Assembly (NCBI GenBank): GCA_037074705.1
Contig: CM073591.1
Location: 9,754,087-9,818,086 of the forward strand
DNA from: Zhengitettix transpicula
Taxonomy: Eukaryota > Arthropoda > Insecta > Orthoptera > Tetrigidae
DNA length: 64,000 nt
Direction of reading: 5' to 3'
The notes beneath the pieces were generated by a model, which had not been told where the DNA came from, made no database searches, and was given only the letters and a program-made list of their open reading frames with translations. Each line of letters starts with the position of its first letter. The stretch's first letter is position 1. The translations under genes were made by a program, and so were the position numbers. This document shows, piece by piece, positions 49,434 to 60,729 of the stretch.

Positions 49434-50336
49434 CTGAAAAGGAAACAACAAACTTCTTAATCACCACATAGTGCAACATTTACGTTTCATAATATTAAAG
49501 TAACCAAACAAATAGAGATTAATCATATCTATTACACACACACAATCCATAGAGGATTACTCGCTGTCGATACAACTGCCAGGCTGTCATCTTAAAATGC
49601 ATGTTCTGAATTCAAAGGGATACATGGCTACTATGCCAAAAGGCTTAAACTACTTTATCCTTGTTCATTCCAGAGAGAAAAAAATTGAAACAATAAAGGC
49701 ACTTGAACTTACACCTGTAATCCAATACTTGACCGAATGAAACTAGGGGAAAAAACAACTGGTTGAGAGATGTGATTACCCACAGAGTCCAGCAGCAAAC
49801 TCACGGGGAACAAGTTTATGAATAGTGATAATTTAGATATGTAATTAAATAGTATGAATGAAATGATAAAAGTTCTAAAATGCTATGTGTGTTTAATATA
49901 TGTGTGGAGTTCTGGAATTACTAAATGTATAAATTTTAGTAAAATATATTCGTAAACTCCAGTTCAGGTCGAAAACTCGAGGAGGATACACTAGTAATGA
50001 GGTAAAGATGTTATATTTAATTATGTAATATATTTCTGTACTGAAATTACACACAATTATTTAATGCTACAGATTTTGATTCCACTAGAATGATTACAAA
50101 AAAGTAACAGTCTCCATACTCACATCGTTGAAAATAAAAATAAAAAATATGCAGCATACATTTAACAAATTTTAAATCATGCTCTGTCGGCATGAGTTCA
50201 GTCAGACCTTCCTTCTTGAGGATGGGGGCTCATGCCTTCAAAAATTTGAAATATTTTCACCCCTCAGCCTGACCGGAACAACTGTTGATTTTTAAGTAAG
50301 CCTCTCTCTCTCTCTTATATATATATATAATTGAAA

Positions 50337-50544
50337 TATTGGTATGGAAAGGATAGAAAGATAGGTTGTGGCTTACCTGAAAGTGAAGTGCGGTGTCGCC
50401 ATAAGGAACTGAAGGTTGTTCTTCAAATTTTGTGAGCCTCTCAGCCTCCTCCTTCAGGAAGGAGTGTTACAGTTCCTTATGGCGACACCGCACTTCAGTT
50501 TCAGGTAAGCCACAACCTATCTTTCTATCCTTTCCATACCAATA
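50337..50544. mobile_element. Long palindrome, third foldback type
   Basis: tattggtatggaaaggatag / aaagataggttgtggcttac on the left and gtaagccacaacctatcttt / ctatcctttccataccaata on the right pair almost perfectly; inner arms gaagtgcggtgtcgccataa and ttatggcgacaccgcacttc also pair. Confidence 0.8.
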
Positions 50545-50595
50545 TTGCAATTATTTTTGACAGTGTCATATCCTTCCTAATATCATATCGAATCA

Positions 50596-50620
50596 TATAT
50601 ATATATATATATATATGTAT
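50596..50620. repeat. (AT)n then (CA)n microsatellite
   Basis: AT units followed by a short ACAC run at 50625-50636. Confidence 0.85.
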
Positions 50621-51056
50621 AGACACACACACACATTGTAATAATGAGAGGCATATGGAAAGTCATTTAGTGTTACGGGAGCTTCATAAAGTTTGAGTGG
50701 GTGGCAAATAATTAGGCTGAGAATTTCGTATGATATTTGTAACATTGATATTAACAAACAAACACACACACAAAAATTGTCAAGCACCTTGAATAATGGC
50801 ATACGTCAGTTAAACACTTATTTGTACAAAATAAATTTAATTTGGTTACTGATAGGGGTAAAAATGTTGGAAGTTACGTTTTCAAACTTCAAGGAATTAT
50901 TTATTAAATAAAAACATCCATTCGTTTCACAAGGTTTAACAGACGTTTGAGTCACCATACATAGGTAAATACTTATTTTAGACAAAGCAGTAGCACAATA
51001 GAGTCGAACCAACGTAATATTATTAATAAAACTGTGAGTTAAACAATACAGAGTTT

Positions 51057-51073
51057 GGGGGGGGGGGGGGGGG
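51057..51073. repeat. Poly-G tract
   Basis: Seventeen consecutive G on the plus strand in otherwise AT-rich DNA; similar shorter runs at about 26356, 32865, 44283 and 47987. Confidence 0.9.
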
Positions 51074-51880
51074 AATTAATCTCACTTTTGCTCATGGACA
51101 ATTATTAGTCACAAAATCTATAAGCTCTTTCAAGGATGACACAAAAACCAGTTTGTTAGAGGATATTTAATTACGATAAAATCTAAATTAGATAAATAGT
51201 CACAGCCAGTCTGATGCATAATTCATTTAGTCAGAGAATAGTATAGAAGTTTGAGCTTTAAATATACAATTCACATAAATAAACTGTGCATATATTTTTA
51301 TAAATTGACTTGCAAGTCATTCAAGCAGATGTAGCAAAAAAATTCAATTGAGGTAAGAATAGATTAATAAATTAAGGTTGTTCTACTATCAAGAAATGAA
51401 TTATACTGAGGTGACTAAAGAAAATTTATTATAAAAATGAGAATTTGATTCAGATAGTTTTCATCCTGGATGCCAGATAACTAGCAACAATATTGTTAGA
51501 AAAAAACCAGATATAACCACAATAAAATAATAAAATTTTAATAAGTCTCATGTAAATGAAGGCTACATCAAAAGTATTCTAATTCAATATTTTTATGACA
51601 AAAAGGTTAGAATTATAAGTTTGCAGAGCTCATCATAGAGAATTAAAGCTATATATCTCCTTCAGTCTCACTATGTAATTCTGGCAGATCTATTGACTTC
51701 ATAAAATTGAAAGAGGGAGACGATGCATGCTCAATTATGTATTGACCGGTGTTGTTAACAGTCAGTCATGCATCAAAATTGGGCCGTTATTTGGTAAATT
51801 AGACATAAACTTGAATAAAAAGTAAAATAAGGTTATATTACTGTGTATTACTAAAAACTAATAATAATATGCTATTTACA

Positions 51881-52098
51881 TTATGAAAACGGTATCGCAT
51901 GTGGAGGATGATTGTGTTCCTTGCACGTAACTTTAAGATTTGAACCTTCTGTCACACAACGTCCTCTGCAGTTGACAGTAGTATAATTTTTACAGCGCCA
52001 GAAAATCTTGGTGGGAGTTTTTCGTTCACAAATGAATATATAATTATTAACAACCAGCAGAGGTTTGCCTCTTTGGCTACAAATAAACATTACTTTAT
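51881..52098 (-). CDS. Alternative terminal exon 1: FLYWCH zinc finger
   Basis: Acceptor ttgtttcag, then AT, which completes the shared G to Asp; 71 residues follow, then a stop. The FLYWCH domain spans about residues 4-63: LLVVNNYIF, the diagnostic FWRC at 32-35, C43 and C47, and H61-N-H63. FLYWCH domains are Zn-binding modules typical of mod(mdg4) tails, where they bind DNA or partner proteins such as insulator components. The resulting protein would be about 364 residues. This is the intact terminal exon nearest the common exons. The FWRC spacing and HNH end are complete, so it looks functional. Confidence 0.88.
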
Positions 52099-52564
52099 CT
52101 GAAACAAAAAGAAAATACTAATAACTACAACTCTGGAGGATTTATTCTGAACATAAAAGTTTTAGAAACATACCTATCTAAAAAAGATAAATTACTCCTC
52201 AAATTTCCAAACGCATCTCATGTCACATTCAATTCGTTTCTGTAGTGCCTACAGTGTACAGGAGAAGTCACACGAGAACATGGCATAATTTTGTTTTAAT
52301 TATTATTTTTCCATTAGGGCAACTGATATGTGAACATGCTGAATTCTTGGGGAGAAACACAGGCAGCGCTCGATTCAAAGCACCTATTTTATTATTCATA
52401 AAGTACAGTTTATTATGTGATATCCTGGACAGGTGAATAAAATAAAGTTGTTTATAATTATAGGTAATTGGATTATAGAAATAAAATAAGAGATGATCAG
52501 GGAAGAGATGTTTCATGGCATGCACAGATATTAAACACTAAATCTTCAAATGTTCAAGTTACTT

Positions 52565-52722
52565 TTTTTTAATGTTTTTCGAGTTTTGTCAACTGACCAG
52601 TGCAGTTGTGTTACTCTAGGCTCTTCTTTGCCCCTGAGGAAAGGGACAAGGATCCCAGAAACACTGTGTAGTATTTATATTATCACTTTTTTTCTGAATT
52701 AGCTATCTTTCTTATTCAATAC
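52565..52722. mobile_element. Foldback family A, copy 13 (right half)
   Basis: Starts at the centre (gttttgtcaactgaccagtg) and keeps the right arm: tgcagttgtgttactctagg, gggacaaggatcccagaaac and tatttatattatcac. Confidence 0.7.
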
Positions 52723-52904
52723 TTTTTTTATGTATATAAATACACTAGAAACTGCCAAGCTTTAAAATTCCAATACATAAATGCTCCAGAGGTTCACAAC
52801 TGCAAACAACTGGTTTCGTTTAAACTGTATATCAAGTATAATTATGGACTGGACAAAGAATACTTATAAAACAATAAAGAATACTAATATATATAATATA
52901 TAAT

Positions 52905-53140
52905 AACCAAACAACAGACAAAATGAAGTAACAATATAAATACCAGACAACATTTCTGCAATCCTTGTTCCTTTCACCGGGTTATTAATTTTGAGTTCGT
53001 CACCTGTATCGTGCGGTTGTGTTTTGTACTTGCAGGTCTTAGGTTTTTAACCACCTGACAAAAGGAACACCAGAAATGATGTGTAGTATTTATATTATCA
53101 CTTCATTTTGTCTGTCATTTGGCTATTTTATCTAATTAGT
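52905..53140. mobile_element. Foldback family A-like, copy 14
   Basis: aacaacagacaaaatgaagt and ttctgcaatccttgttcctt on the left; cacctgacaaaaggaacacc and tgtctgtcatttggctattt on the right. Confidence 0.65.
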
Positions 53141-53909
53141 TTATTTTTAACACTGATGTATTATATTTCAACTTTAAAAACAATTAAGTGTTTAAATTTC
53201 TAACAGGTTCAAATTACTTCTTGAAATTTTAAATATATCTTGTATCACATGTTACAACCTACTTGTTGCTGCAACAATATTAATATGAGAAACTGTTGAA
53301 TAAAAGATTTCAGGTTTATCAGGTGGGACTATTGGTTATTAAAACACAACTTTTCAGCAAAATTCAAAGAAATGTTGTGTTTTAATAAACAACTGGCCCA
53401 CTAAATTATCCAATAATCTTTTATTCAATCAAAACACCAAGAAAGCCTACATAATTCGAGTATCAGAAAACATAAATGGTCTGTGATTAAAACTAATCAC
53501 TTCACGCATGAAGTAAATACTAAATTGCATAACACTCTCTAGACTAGAAATGTTAAGTCAATAATTCTAAAAAAAACTCATCTCACTAATTTATTGACAA
53601 CCATCTATTATTATAAAAAGTAATAGATATGCTTTTCTTAACTTATCTACTTTATTCACAGAGTGTACAGTTATTTTGATATTATTATATTGAAACTGGT
53701 GTTAATAAGAGGTACAGACTGGCCAACGATCTCAAACAAAGCCTTAATGTTCATCACAAGTATATAAGAAATAATATTTAATGTGGCCAATGTACGGTAG
53801 AACTTACAGTGTATAACAAACGTTCAGCAGAAAATATATGATTGAATCAACTTTAGCCTCCACAAGAATCCGAAACTCCCAACTCTCCTTCCTTTACTTT
53901 GGTACAAAA

Positions 53910-54190
53910 AAGAATGAATAAGAAAGATGGCCAATTCAGACAAAAAAGTGATTATATAAATACCACACGAAGTTTCTGGGATCCTTGTCCCTTTCGTCAG
54001 GTGCGAAGAAGAGCCCTAGAGCGACACACAAGCTTTAGAGTTTTGTCAACTGACGAGTGCAGTTGTGTCGCTCTAGGGCTCTTCTTCGCACCTGACGAAA
54101 GGGACAAGGATCCCAGAAACGTTGTGTGGTATTTACATTATCACTTTTTTGTCTGTATTTGGCTATCTTTCTTAATCATTATTTTCAATC
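53910..54190. mobile_element. Foldback family A, copy 15 (best-preserved)
   Basis: Nearly perfect palindrome: gggatccttgtccctttcgt and caggtgcgaagaagagccct on the left pair with agggctcttcttcgcacctg and acgaaagggacaaggatccc on the right, bounded by gaataagaaagatggccaat and tttggctatctttcttaatc. The low divergence of the arms suggests recent activity. A 126-codon frame crosses it by chance. Confidence 0.85.
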
Positions 54191-54640
54191 AGGCATTATT
54201 TTTTTTACTTTTAACAAAAAAAATGACTCCAGAAGAAACTTCAATGAGTAAAGCAACTGATAAATTAGATTTACTTTAGAAAATGTGCATAGAACAGATA
54301 GACGAAATACCATGATACACTAAAAAGTACATACAATGTTCACACATACAACTTTCTCCCTGCCACTCTCAAAATTGGAAATAAAAACCGTACAAGTTCA
54401 GTGGCAAAATTAGTAATGGTACAAAGAGAAATTGTAATGTTCATTTAAGGGTCTGGAAACTTTTTGAAATCAGTCATGTAAATATAACCTTCAAGCTTAC
54501 TTGCTAACGTTCGTCATTTAAGTGGTTGTTCAAGATGTGCACCTGATACACTTAGGAATGTTTTTCTTGCAGACATAAAATTTACAATTATAAATTATGA
54601 ATAGGTATTCTTACCTGTCTCTTTGTTGAAACTAGTCACT

Positions 54641-54795
54641 TCATTTTTGTTTAAAAACTTGCTGGTTTTCAGTTGTTCTGAAGAAAATTAAAGTGCTTTG
54701 CCTTCCCGAGCGAGTATCATACGCAAAAAAAAAAAACCCATCAACGACTGTTGTACTTTTAAATAAAGTACAACGGGTAAATTTTATTTTATCAA
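54641..54795 (-). pseudogene. Decayed third FLYWCH terminal exon
   Basis: A 50-codon frame aligns without gaps over its first part to the FLYWCH exon at 51881-52098. Both have F, then VV eleven residues later, then an aromatic pair. The core that reads TKIFWRC in the intact exon reads TLIFFRT here, so the key Trp has become Phe and the key Cys has become Thr. It then runs into a stop before the remaining Cys and HxH ligands. A run of twelve T lengthens the aromatic stretch. At the position where the acceptor should be, the sequence is tttcgg instead of tttcag, followed by the two-base phase (TT) used by every other terminal exon. These lesions together suggest a dead exon. A chance open frame remains possible. 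Confidence 0.55.
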
Positions 54796-57483
54796 CCGAA
54801 ACAATGTTAGTATCAAATTGCATCATAGTTCTTTACGATAATACGTTGAATCAAAATTAGCAGTCTCGTAAAAATGTTTGCTAAGAAGATTCTCATGCAC
54901 ACTGGAGCAATCTTGAAAGCCAATAGAAGTAAAAATCATAACAGTCTGTTCATAAAATATAGTAAGAATGCAAACACATCTATATAAGTAATAGAACACT
55001 TCAAAAGAACATATAAAAAAATTATATATTTAGTTATTGACTGAATTCATGGACCCGGCCAAACTTCAATTTGAAGAAATTCGTGTAGCAAGATCATATA
55101 TCCATTCATGAAAATGACACACTCTACTGTATTTAGTAATTAGGCACTAACTAGAAACTACAACATCTAAAAAGAGAGCTACCTACCAATTCTTTCCACA
55201 AAAGCAGCTTATGCAGAATTCTGAACAACAAAAAAGGCAATGGATAACTATCTTCTGATTTGCCCTTCTCAAATTCCTTGTAAATCTTATCTTCACTATC
55301 TTCTTATTGTTGAAATTTCAGTATTTTCCCGTAAATTCAAAATAACGCAACGTTGCATTGTGCACTGCATCAAAACTTTCTAATTCAAAAACGTTTATTC
55401 ATTTTCCTCACTACAAGAATGATCACAAGTCTGTAATTTTCTTTGATGGTATGTGTGAAGAAATATTTGGATAAGTGGATGTATGTTTACAACCATTTTA
55501 GATTAAAAGAAAAACACTTGTAAAGTATGCAAGCATGAAAATAATACAGAAAAGTCCAGAAATTTTTTTTAATCATAATTCACTTCAACCAACCATTTAC
55601 AAAATTGTAATAATGATAATTTAAAAACTGTCGCAACCAAAGCACATATTTTGTGAAAATAATTTCATATAAACCCTTCATTTTTTTTAATTGGCACCTT
55701 AATAAGTGCAATTAAGAAAATTTAAATCAAATTACACAATAAGTATAAACATTACACTGGAACATATTTTGCTGGCACACAAAAATTTCAGTTACAAATT
55801 ATTAAATAACATGTTTCATCTATAAGAGGATTAAAAGGTTGACTGAAATAAATATCAAAATTAACACACAAAACGGAACAGTAAATTATGCCATTTGTAA
55901 TCTTCAATTTCAATTATAATTCAAATATAGAAATAGTCTCTATTTTTCATGTCTTAAAGCACATCTGGTTATTAAAAATATATCTTTTTAAATGAATAAA
56001 TTCCCTTACAAACCAATTTTGGAAAATAAGATTAAAATGGAATAAATTACAGCAAAGGCATAATTTTTTTTATTATTATTTTAAAAGGATTGTGGTGAGC
56101 GAAAATTCCATGAAAATCAACATATTACGTTTCTCTAGTTTGTAATTACAATTGCACTTGAAATATACACACTCACTAAAAATTTCAATGATTTACTCAG
56201 CATGAAAATAAATGTAAAGTAAATTAGTCAATTTCAGCATTAAAAGCAACCTTGAAATTGTAATGCCAAAACAGAAAAAAAAAATTGGGGGCGGGGGGAA
56301 GTCATGCAAGCTTTTTCTTTTGTTCTGTACCCAACACTTTGACATTTTGCACCCCAAACAACATATCTTAACCACAGAATTGATAAAGTTACCATAACAA
56401 ATCAATGCCTTATTGTTTGAATAACATTAATTACGTGATTACTTCACGAAAAAGATATTGGCAATAGAAAATTTATTTCAAATAACTAATTTTAACTTTC
56501 CATGTAACAATTTTGTGATATATTGTGCCATAAACCCAATGAGTGAACAGTGGTGCAAGATAAAGAAAAGGAAAGGAAGTGTCAAGAATTTCCAACGGAG
56601 AAAACTTTATTAACTTCAAACGACTACATCAAAGACGTCCCTCTAATTAAAGTTTCATCTTTCCTTCTCATAGATGTGGTCATTTCTTCAAAATTTACAC
56701 ATCTTTCAAATATTTTATTTCTGTTTGTGCTTTAATTACCTCTCAATTTCATAAATTATTTGATAATTTTCAATTTACAGTGTAAGAAAAATATAAATTT
56801 GAAAACAACTCTTATGAAGTACAAACTGGTAAAACAATGTGAAGAAACCAAGCATGATAATAACAAAGTAGGAATTTCATGCTAGTAATCACGTTTGGTC
56901 CTATGTTGTTACTAGATTAACTTTCTGCTGAAGCGTACAAAGTTTTGAAACTCGGTGCCAACTGTCCCAAGGGTCACGTAGCATAGAGAATGTGTTTTTT
57001 TATTATTTTTATTCTAAAAATTGGAAGTTTAATCTAGTGGCAGCTATCAAATAAGAAGTTGAACAAATTGTGGAACCACAAAGCATTTATAGCATAGATC
57101 CCATTTAAATCTACAAATACAACTGATTACAAATAAATGGAACTGATAGTGCATTACAAAAAATATGGTGGCTGTGAAGGCCTTCTCAATAATACTGCAA
57201 ATTCAGTTTCTCGGATAAAGGAATGACTGTATCATGGGATTAGTGTGTTAAAATATGAAAGAACTAAGCAGATAAAATGTGTAAAAAATTGTTCTTGAAA
57301 AATATTTTTCTCTCCAATTTATAGAACAATGTGACAATTTTGAAATAAACACAAAAAAAAGAAAATTCCTACTTTAATAACCAAAGGAATAAAAAAAATC
57401 AAGAATGGAATTACTTTATGGAGAAAACTGTTTATCACCACTGTTCAGACATTGGTAAAATTGTAAAAGGTTAGACATCCTAC

Positions 57484-57555
57484 CTTGGCCGCCTTCTTGT
57501 GAACCTCCAGAATCCTGCGACAGTCCAGCTAAACTTGAAAACATGTTCAACGATG
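57484..57555 (-). CDS. Common exon 5: last shared exon, splice hub for all terminal exons
   Basis: This is a 72-bp internal exon between tttttcag and donor CCAAG|gtagga. It begins with CA, which completes the A left by exon 4 (Thr), then encodes SLNMFSSLAGLSQDSGG and SQEGGQ and leaves one base G. Phase in and out both fit. It is too short to stand out by length, but the splice sites, open frame and phase with ten downstream exons support it. It is the common donor for all alternative tails. Intron retention would add a 22-codon tail starting GRMSNL and ending at TAA near 57421. Confidence 0.85.
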
Positions 57556-57859
57556 CTGAAAAATCAAAATAAACCGAATAGTGAAAATACAATAGAAATT
57601 GAATCGTTACTTGAACTAATTTAATGAAAATGCAATTATAGTGTCACAACATTAAATACTATAATTTAAGGTTCAGAAAGGATAAGATACTTTGTTCTAA
57701 TTTAGTGAACTGCAGTTCAACAACATTTAATTTCTCAAAACTATCCAATGAAACAAGATGCACTAAAGATCCAACAAAACTTAAGCTCAAATGTAGTAAC
57801 CGAGTTAACAATTGTATTCGCAACATTTCAATTATGTTCCCTCCCATCGTCATCAAGTA

Positions 57860-57990
57860 AAATTGCTCAGAAGTCTTCTCAGGCTTCTAACCGTACCAAC
57901 AATTTTGCTAGAAGACAATGACAGTGAACGTCATTGAAACGTCACAAATACAATTGTTTAATCTGATAGAAGCCCAAGAAGAATTTATTC
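57860..57990. mobile_element. Foldback family B, eroded copy
   Basis: ttctcaggcttctaaccgta and gatagaagcccaagaagaat are diverged arms; the centre reads gaagacaatgacagtgaacg. In the intron just upstream of common exon 5. Confidence 0.45.
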
Positions 57991-58599
57991 AAACTTAAGC
58001 GCCTCAGATTTTTTATTACCAAGACCTGGTCAGAAATATGTGCATTTTACTCCACGTCTTACATTAAAACTGATGGTACAGAAGTTAACATTGAATCAAA
58101 ACATAAAAATCTGAAACAAGGAATAAAATCACCTGCACATAACACAGAATATATCAAGTTAATACTAGTGCATAATAATTATCAAAATTCGTTAACTATT
58201 CCTGTGTACTCATCATACTTTTAGCTATATTATAAAATTTAAATAAATCTCTGTGCTGAACATGCTTTCTACAAAACATGAACATATGTAATGTGACTTG
58301 AATTGTTAAGTGAATGTATTTCTACAAGTAAGGAGGAAAGGGTTTGGCGGGTAGGGAGAGGAAACCTTGGATCACACAAGAGATTCCGGAAAAGGTGGAA
58401 GTAAGAAGGAAACGTGTATTCATCAATGTAGTAAGAGTTACAGTTACTGAAAATAGCAGAAGAAATGTACCTGAAAGAAATGAGTAAGGAAATTATTCAG
58501 TTGGAAAAATGAGGAAGATATGATTGGATGTTTCAGAAGACTGAAGAAAAAATGAGAAGAAAGCTGTAAGAAATTTTAATATAATATGTCTGTGTTAAA

Positions 58600-58840
58600 A
58601 GTACGCTAATTAGATAAATAAGTAGCCAGTAAGACTAACTAAATACCACACAACGTTTCTGTAATCCTTGTTGATTTTGTCATCTGATTAAAAAAAAGCA
58701 TTAGAGTTCGTCACCTGGTTTGCGCGGTGTTTAGTTCTTTAGGGTCTTGCGTCTTTTTAATCACCCAACAACAAAGATTGAAAATACACTGTGATACATT
58801 TATTTAACACTTATTTTTGGCTGTTTATTTATCTAAAGCA
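58600..58840. mobile_element. Foldback family A-like, copy 16
   Basis: ccacacaacgtttctgtaat on the left; gagttcgtcacctggtttgc centre; eroded right arm ending in aacacttatttttggctgtt. Confidence 0.55.
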
Positions 58841-59221
58841 ATAAAAACATTTACAATAGAAAACTGTAAAGTGCAGTTCATCACAGAGTAAGATAAAGTT
58901 CTAAAAGTATTTGAATAATGCATAAATATATCTACAATTTGAAAACCTGCCCACAGTACACAAAACAGATGATGGGAAATATAAAATACTTAAAAAGGTG
59001 AAGGTGTTTCTGAATTATGGAGATACCAATAATATGGAGATAAGAGTAGTCTATGACAAGGTCGTTGCCTGTTTAACTGCTCACTAAAGAAGACTTGGAA
59101 GAAGTTCAAGATTTCCAAATAGGACAATGATCAATTAGCACAATAAAATGTGGAGATGACCTTGTTGGCAAAGAAGAAAGAAACACTGAAAGACTAGTTG
59201 GACGAACAAGTGATCAAAATA

Positions 59222-59515
59222 GAAATAATAAGAAAAATAGCCAAATACAGACAAAAGGAGTGATGTTATAAATACTACATAACCCTTCTGTAAACCTTGT
59301 TTCTTTCTTCAAGTGCTAAAATAAAGAGCCTAGAGGGACACAAACACACAATACAGTTCAAGTTTTGTCAACTGTATTGTGCAGTTGTGTCACTCTAGGC
59401 TCTTGTGTTTTTTTTAGTTTTCTTAGCACCTGAAGAAAGGTTTCCAGAAGGGTTTTGTAGTATTTATATCATCACTTCTTTTGTCTGTATTTGGCTATTA
59501 TTCTTGTTATTAATT
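59222..59515. mobile_element. Foldback family A, copy 17
   Basis: aaaaatagccaaatacagac and tgtctgtatttggctattat are inverted ends; gagcctagagggacacaaac and gttgtgtcactctaggctct pair in the core. Lies between common exons 4 and 5. Confidence 0.75.
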
Positions 59516-59699
59516 TTCAAAACAGTCATCAATTTTCATCTTTTATAAATACAGAAAAATTCAAAGTAAAGAAAATATAAAAGAAACGAGTCTTTACATA
59601 TATTTGAGGGAAACAAACTATTACAAAATGGCAATTAGTTTAAGTGCCTTGGAAGTCTTTAGATGATCAATAGCTACAGCACAAAGAAAATAAGGTCAT

Positions 59700-60040
59700 G
59701 TACCACTGAATATTAAGAGCCATCGTTAACGCCCCCTGGTACATAACAAATACACAATAACTTAAAAATACCAACTGTCATGGAAACTGCCCGTCAAAAG
59801 AGAGTTAGTCACCACGAAAAGCTTAAATCACATTCAAATCCAATATTACAACCACTGCTAGAAAATGATGAAGCAAGAAGACTGAAAAGAAAATGGCCAG
59901 CACACCTCTAGACAATATTTAGAAGTTCTCTTCGCTGGAGGGGATCTCATCATGCCATAATGTATGATATGTAAATAACATGTCAAAGCTACCACATTAG
60001 CTTATATAAAATGTAATCTGATTGCTGATAAATATAATAT
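59700..60040 (+). mobile_element. Non-LTR retrotransposon (jockey-like) 3' end, copy 2
   Basis: Nearly the same sequence as 48335-48635, starting within LRAIVNAPW and running through the same 3' region (ctagacaatatttagaagtt, cgctggaggggatctcatca) to a shared AT-rich end. It is more strongly 5'-truncated than copy 1 and carries small indels. Same orientation as copy 1. Confidence 0.75.
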
Positions 60041-60289
60041 TTAAAAAAAAATGTACCACTGCAATGGTCAAGCCAACATTCATCAATAAAAGAACTCTAC
60101 TAAGAAGAAAATTTAATACAGAATTTTGGAAGAATCTAGTTAAAGTGCTTCATCTGGAGCAATGCTTTGTATGGGTCAGAAATACCTGGTAGGTTTGGAA
60201 ACACGGTTTTGGTGAAGAATTTTGAAAAAAATAAAGTGAACAGATATGGTAAAAAAAAAAAAAAAGTTCTACGAGAAAATATAATAGTT

Positions 60290-60500
60290 TTTAAGAGACA
60301 GGCAAAGCAGAGCAAACAAATCATCAGAGAACACTTGGATGAAGTTCCAGGTTGTCGAAGACCAAGAGTGCAAATTCTAGGAGAATTGAAGGGAAGAAGA
60401 AGATATTGGGCGATGAAGATAGAAGCTAAGGACAGGGCACGGTGGAGAAGGAAATATACAAATGTCCAAAGACCTTCCAGTGGGCAGAACATTTAATAAA
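60290..60500 (+). mobile_element. Retroelement-like C-terminal remnant
   Basis: A plus-strand frame contains GCRRPRVQILGELKGRRRYW and MKIEAKDRARWRRK. The A-x-DRxRWR end resembles the tail of LINE-encoded polyproteins (AQDRSRWR). The upstream part has a poly-A run and no recognisable domain. Assignment is by motif only. Confidence 0.35.
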
Positions 60501-60729
60501 AAAATATATATGAAAATTGTTATTGATATGATTTAACAAATCATTTTTAATGGTTTTCCTTAGTTTATTGAATTTTTATTATAATTTAAAGTATGGGCAA
60601 ACACAGGAACACTATAAAATAAAAATTTAAAACAATGAAATGCAGATAGATGTAATTTTTTTCATTTTAATATAAGTAGTATGAACTATAGTTTATAACT
60701 TAAATGAAAATATGCCTTTAAAATATAAT

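Larger units (their letters stand above)
49434..51880. other. Intron between the two FLYWCH exons
   Basis: Long palindrome at 50337, AT/CA microsatellites and a 17-G run. No gene signal. Confidence 0.6.
52099..57483. other. Intron between common exon 5 and the first intact terminal exon
   Basis: Foldbacks at 52565, 52905 and 53910, a degenerate hairpin at 53300-53430, and the dead FLYWCH exon at 54641. From 54800 to 57400 the DNA is AT-rich and low in repeats, with nothing recognised. Confidence 0.6.

Noticed and set aside
53899..54279. 126-codon plus-strand frame
   Set aside because: Runs through the foldback copy at 53910-54190; similar peptides (DERDKDPRNVVWYL-like) appear in other copies for the same reason.
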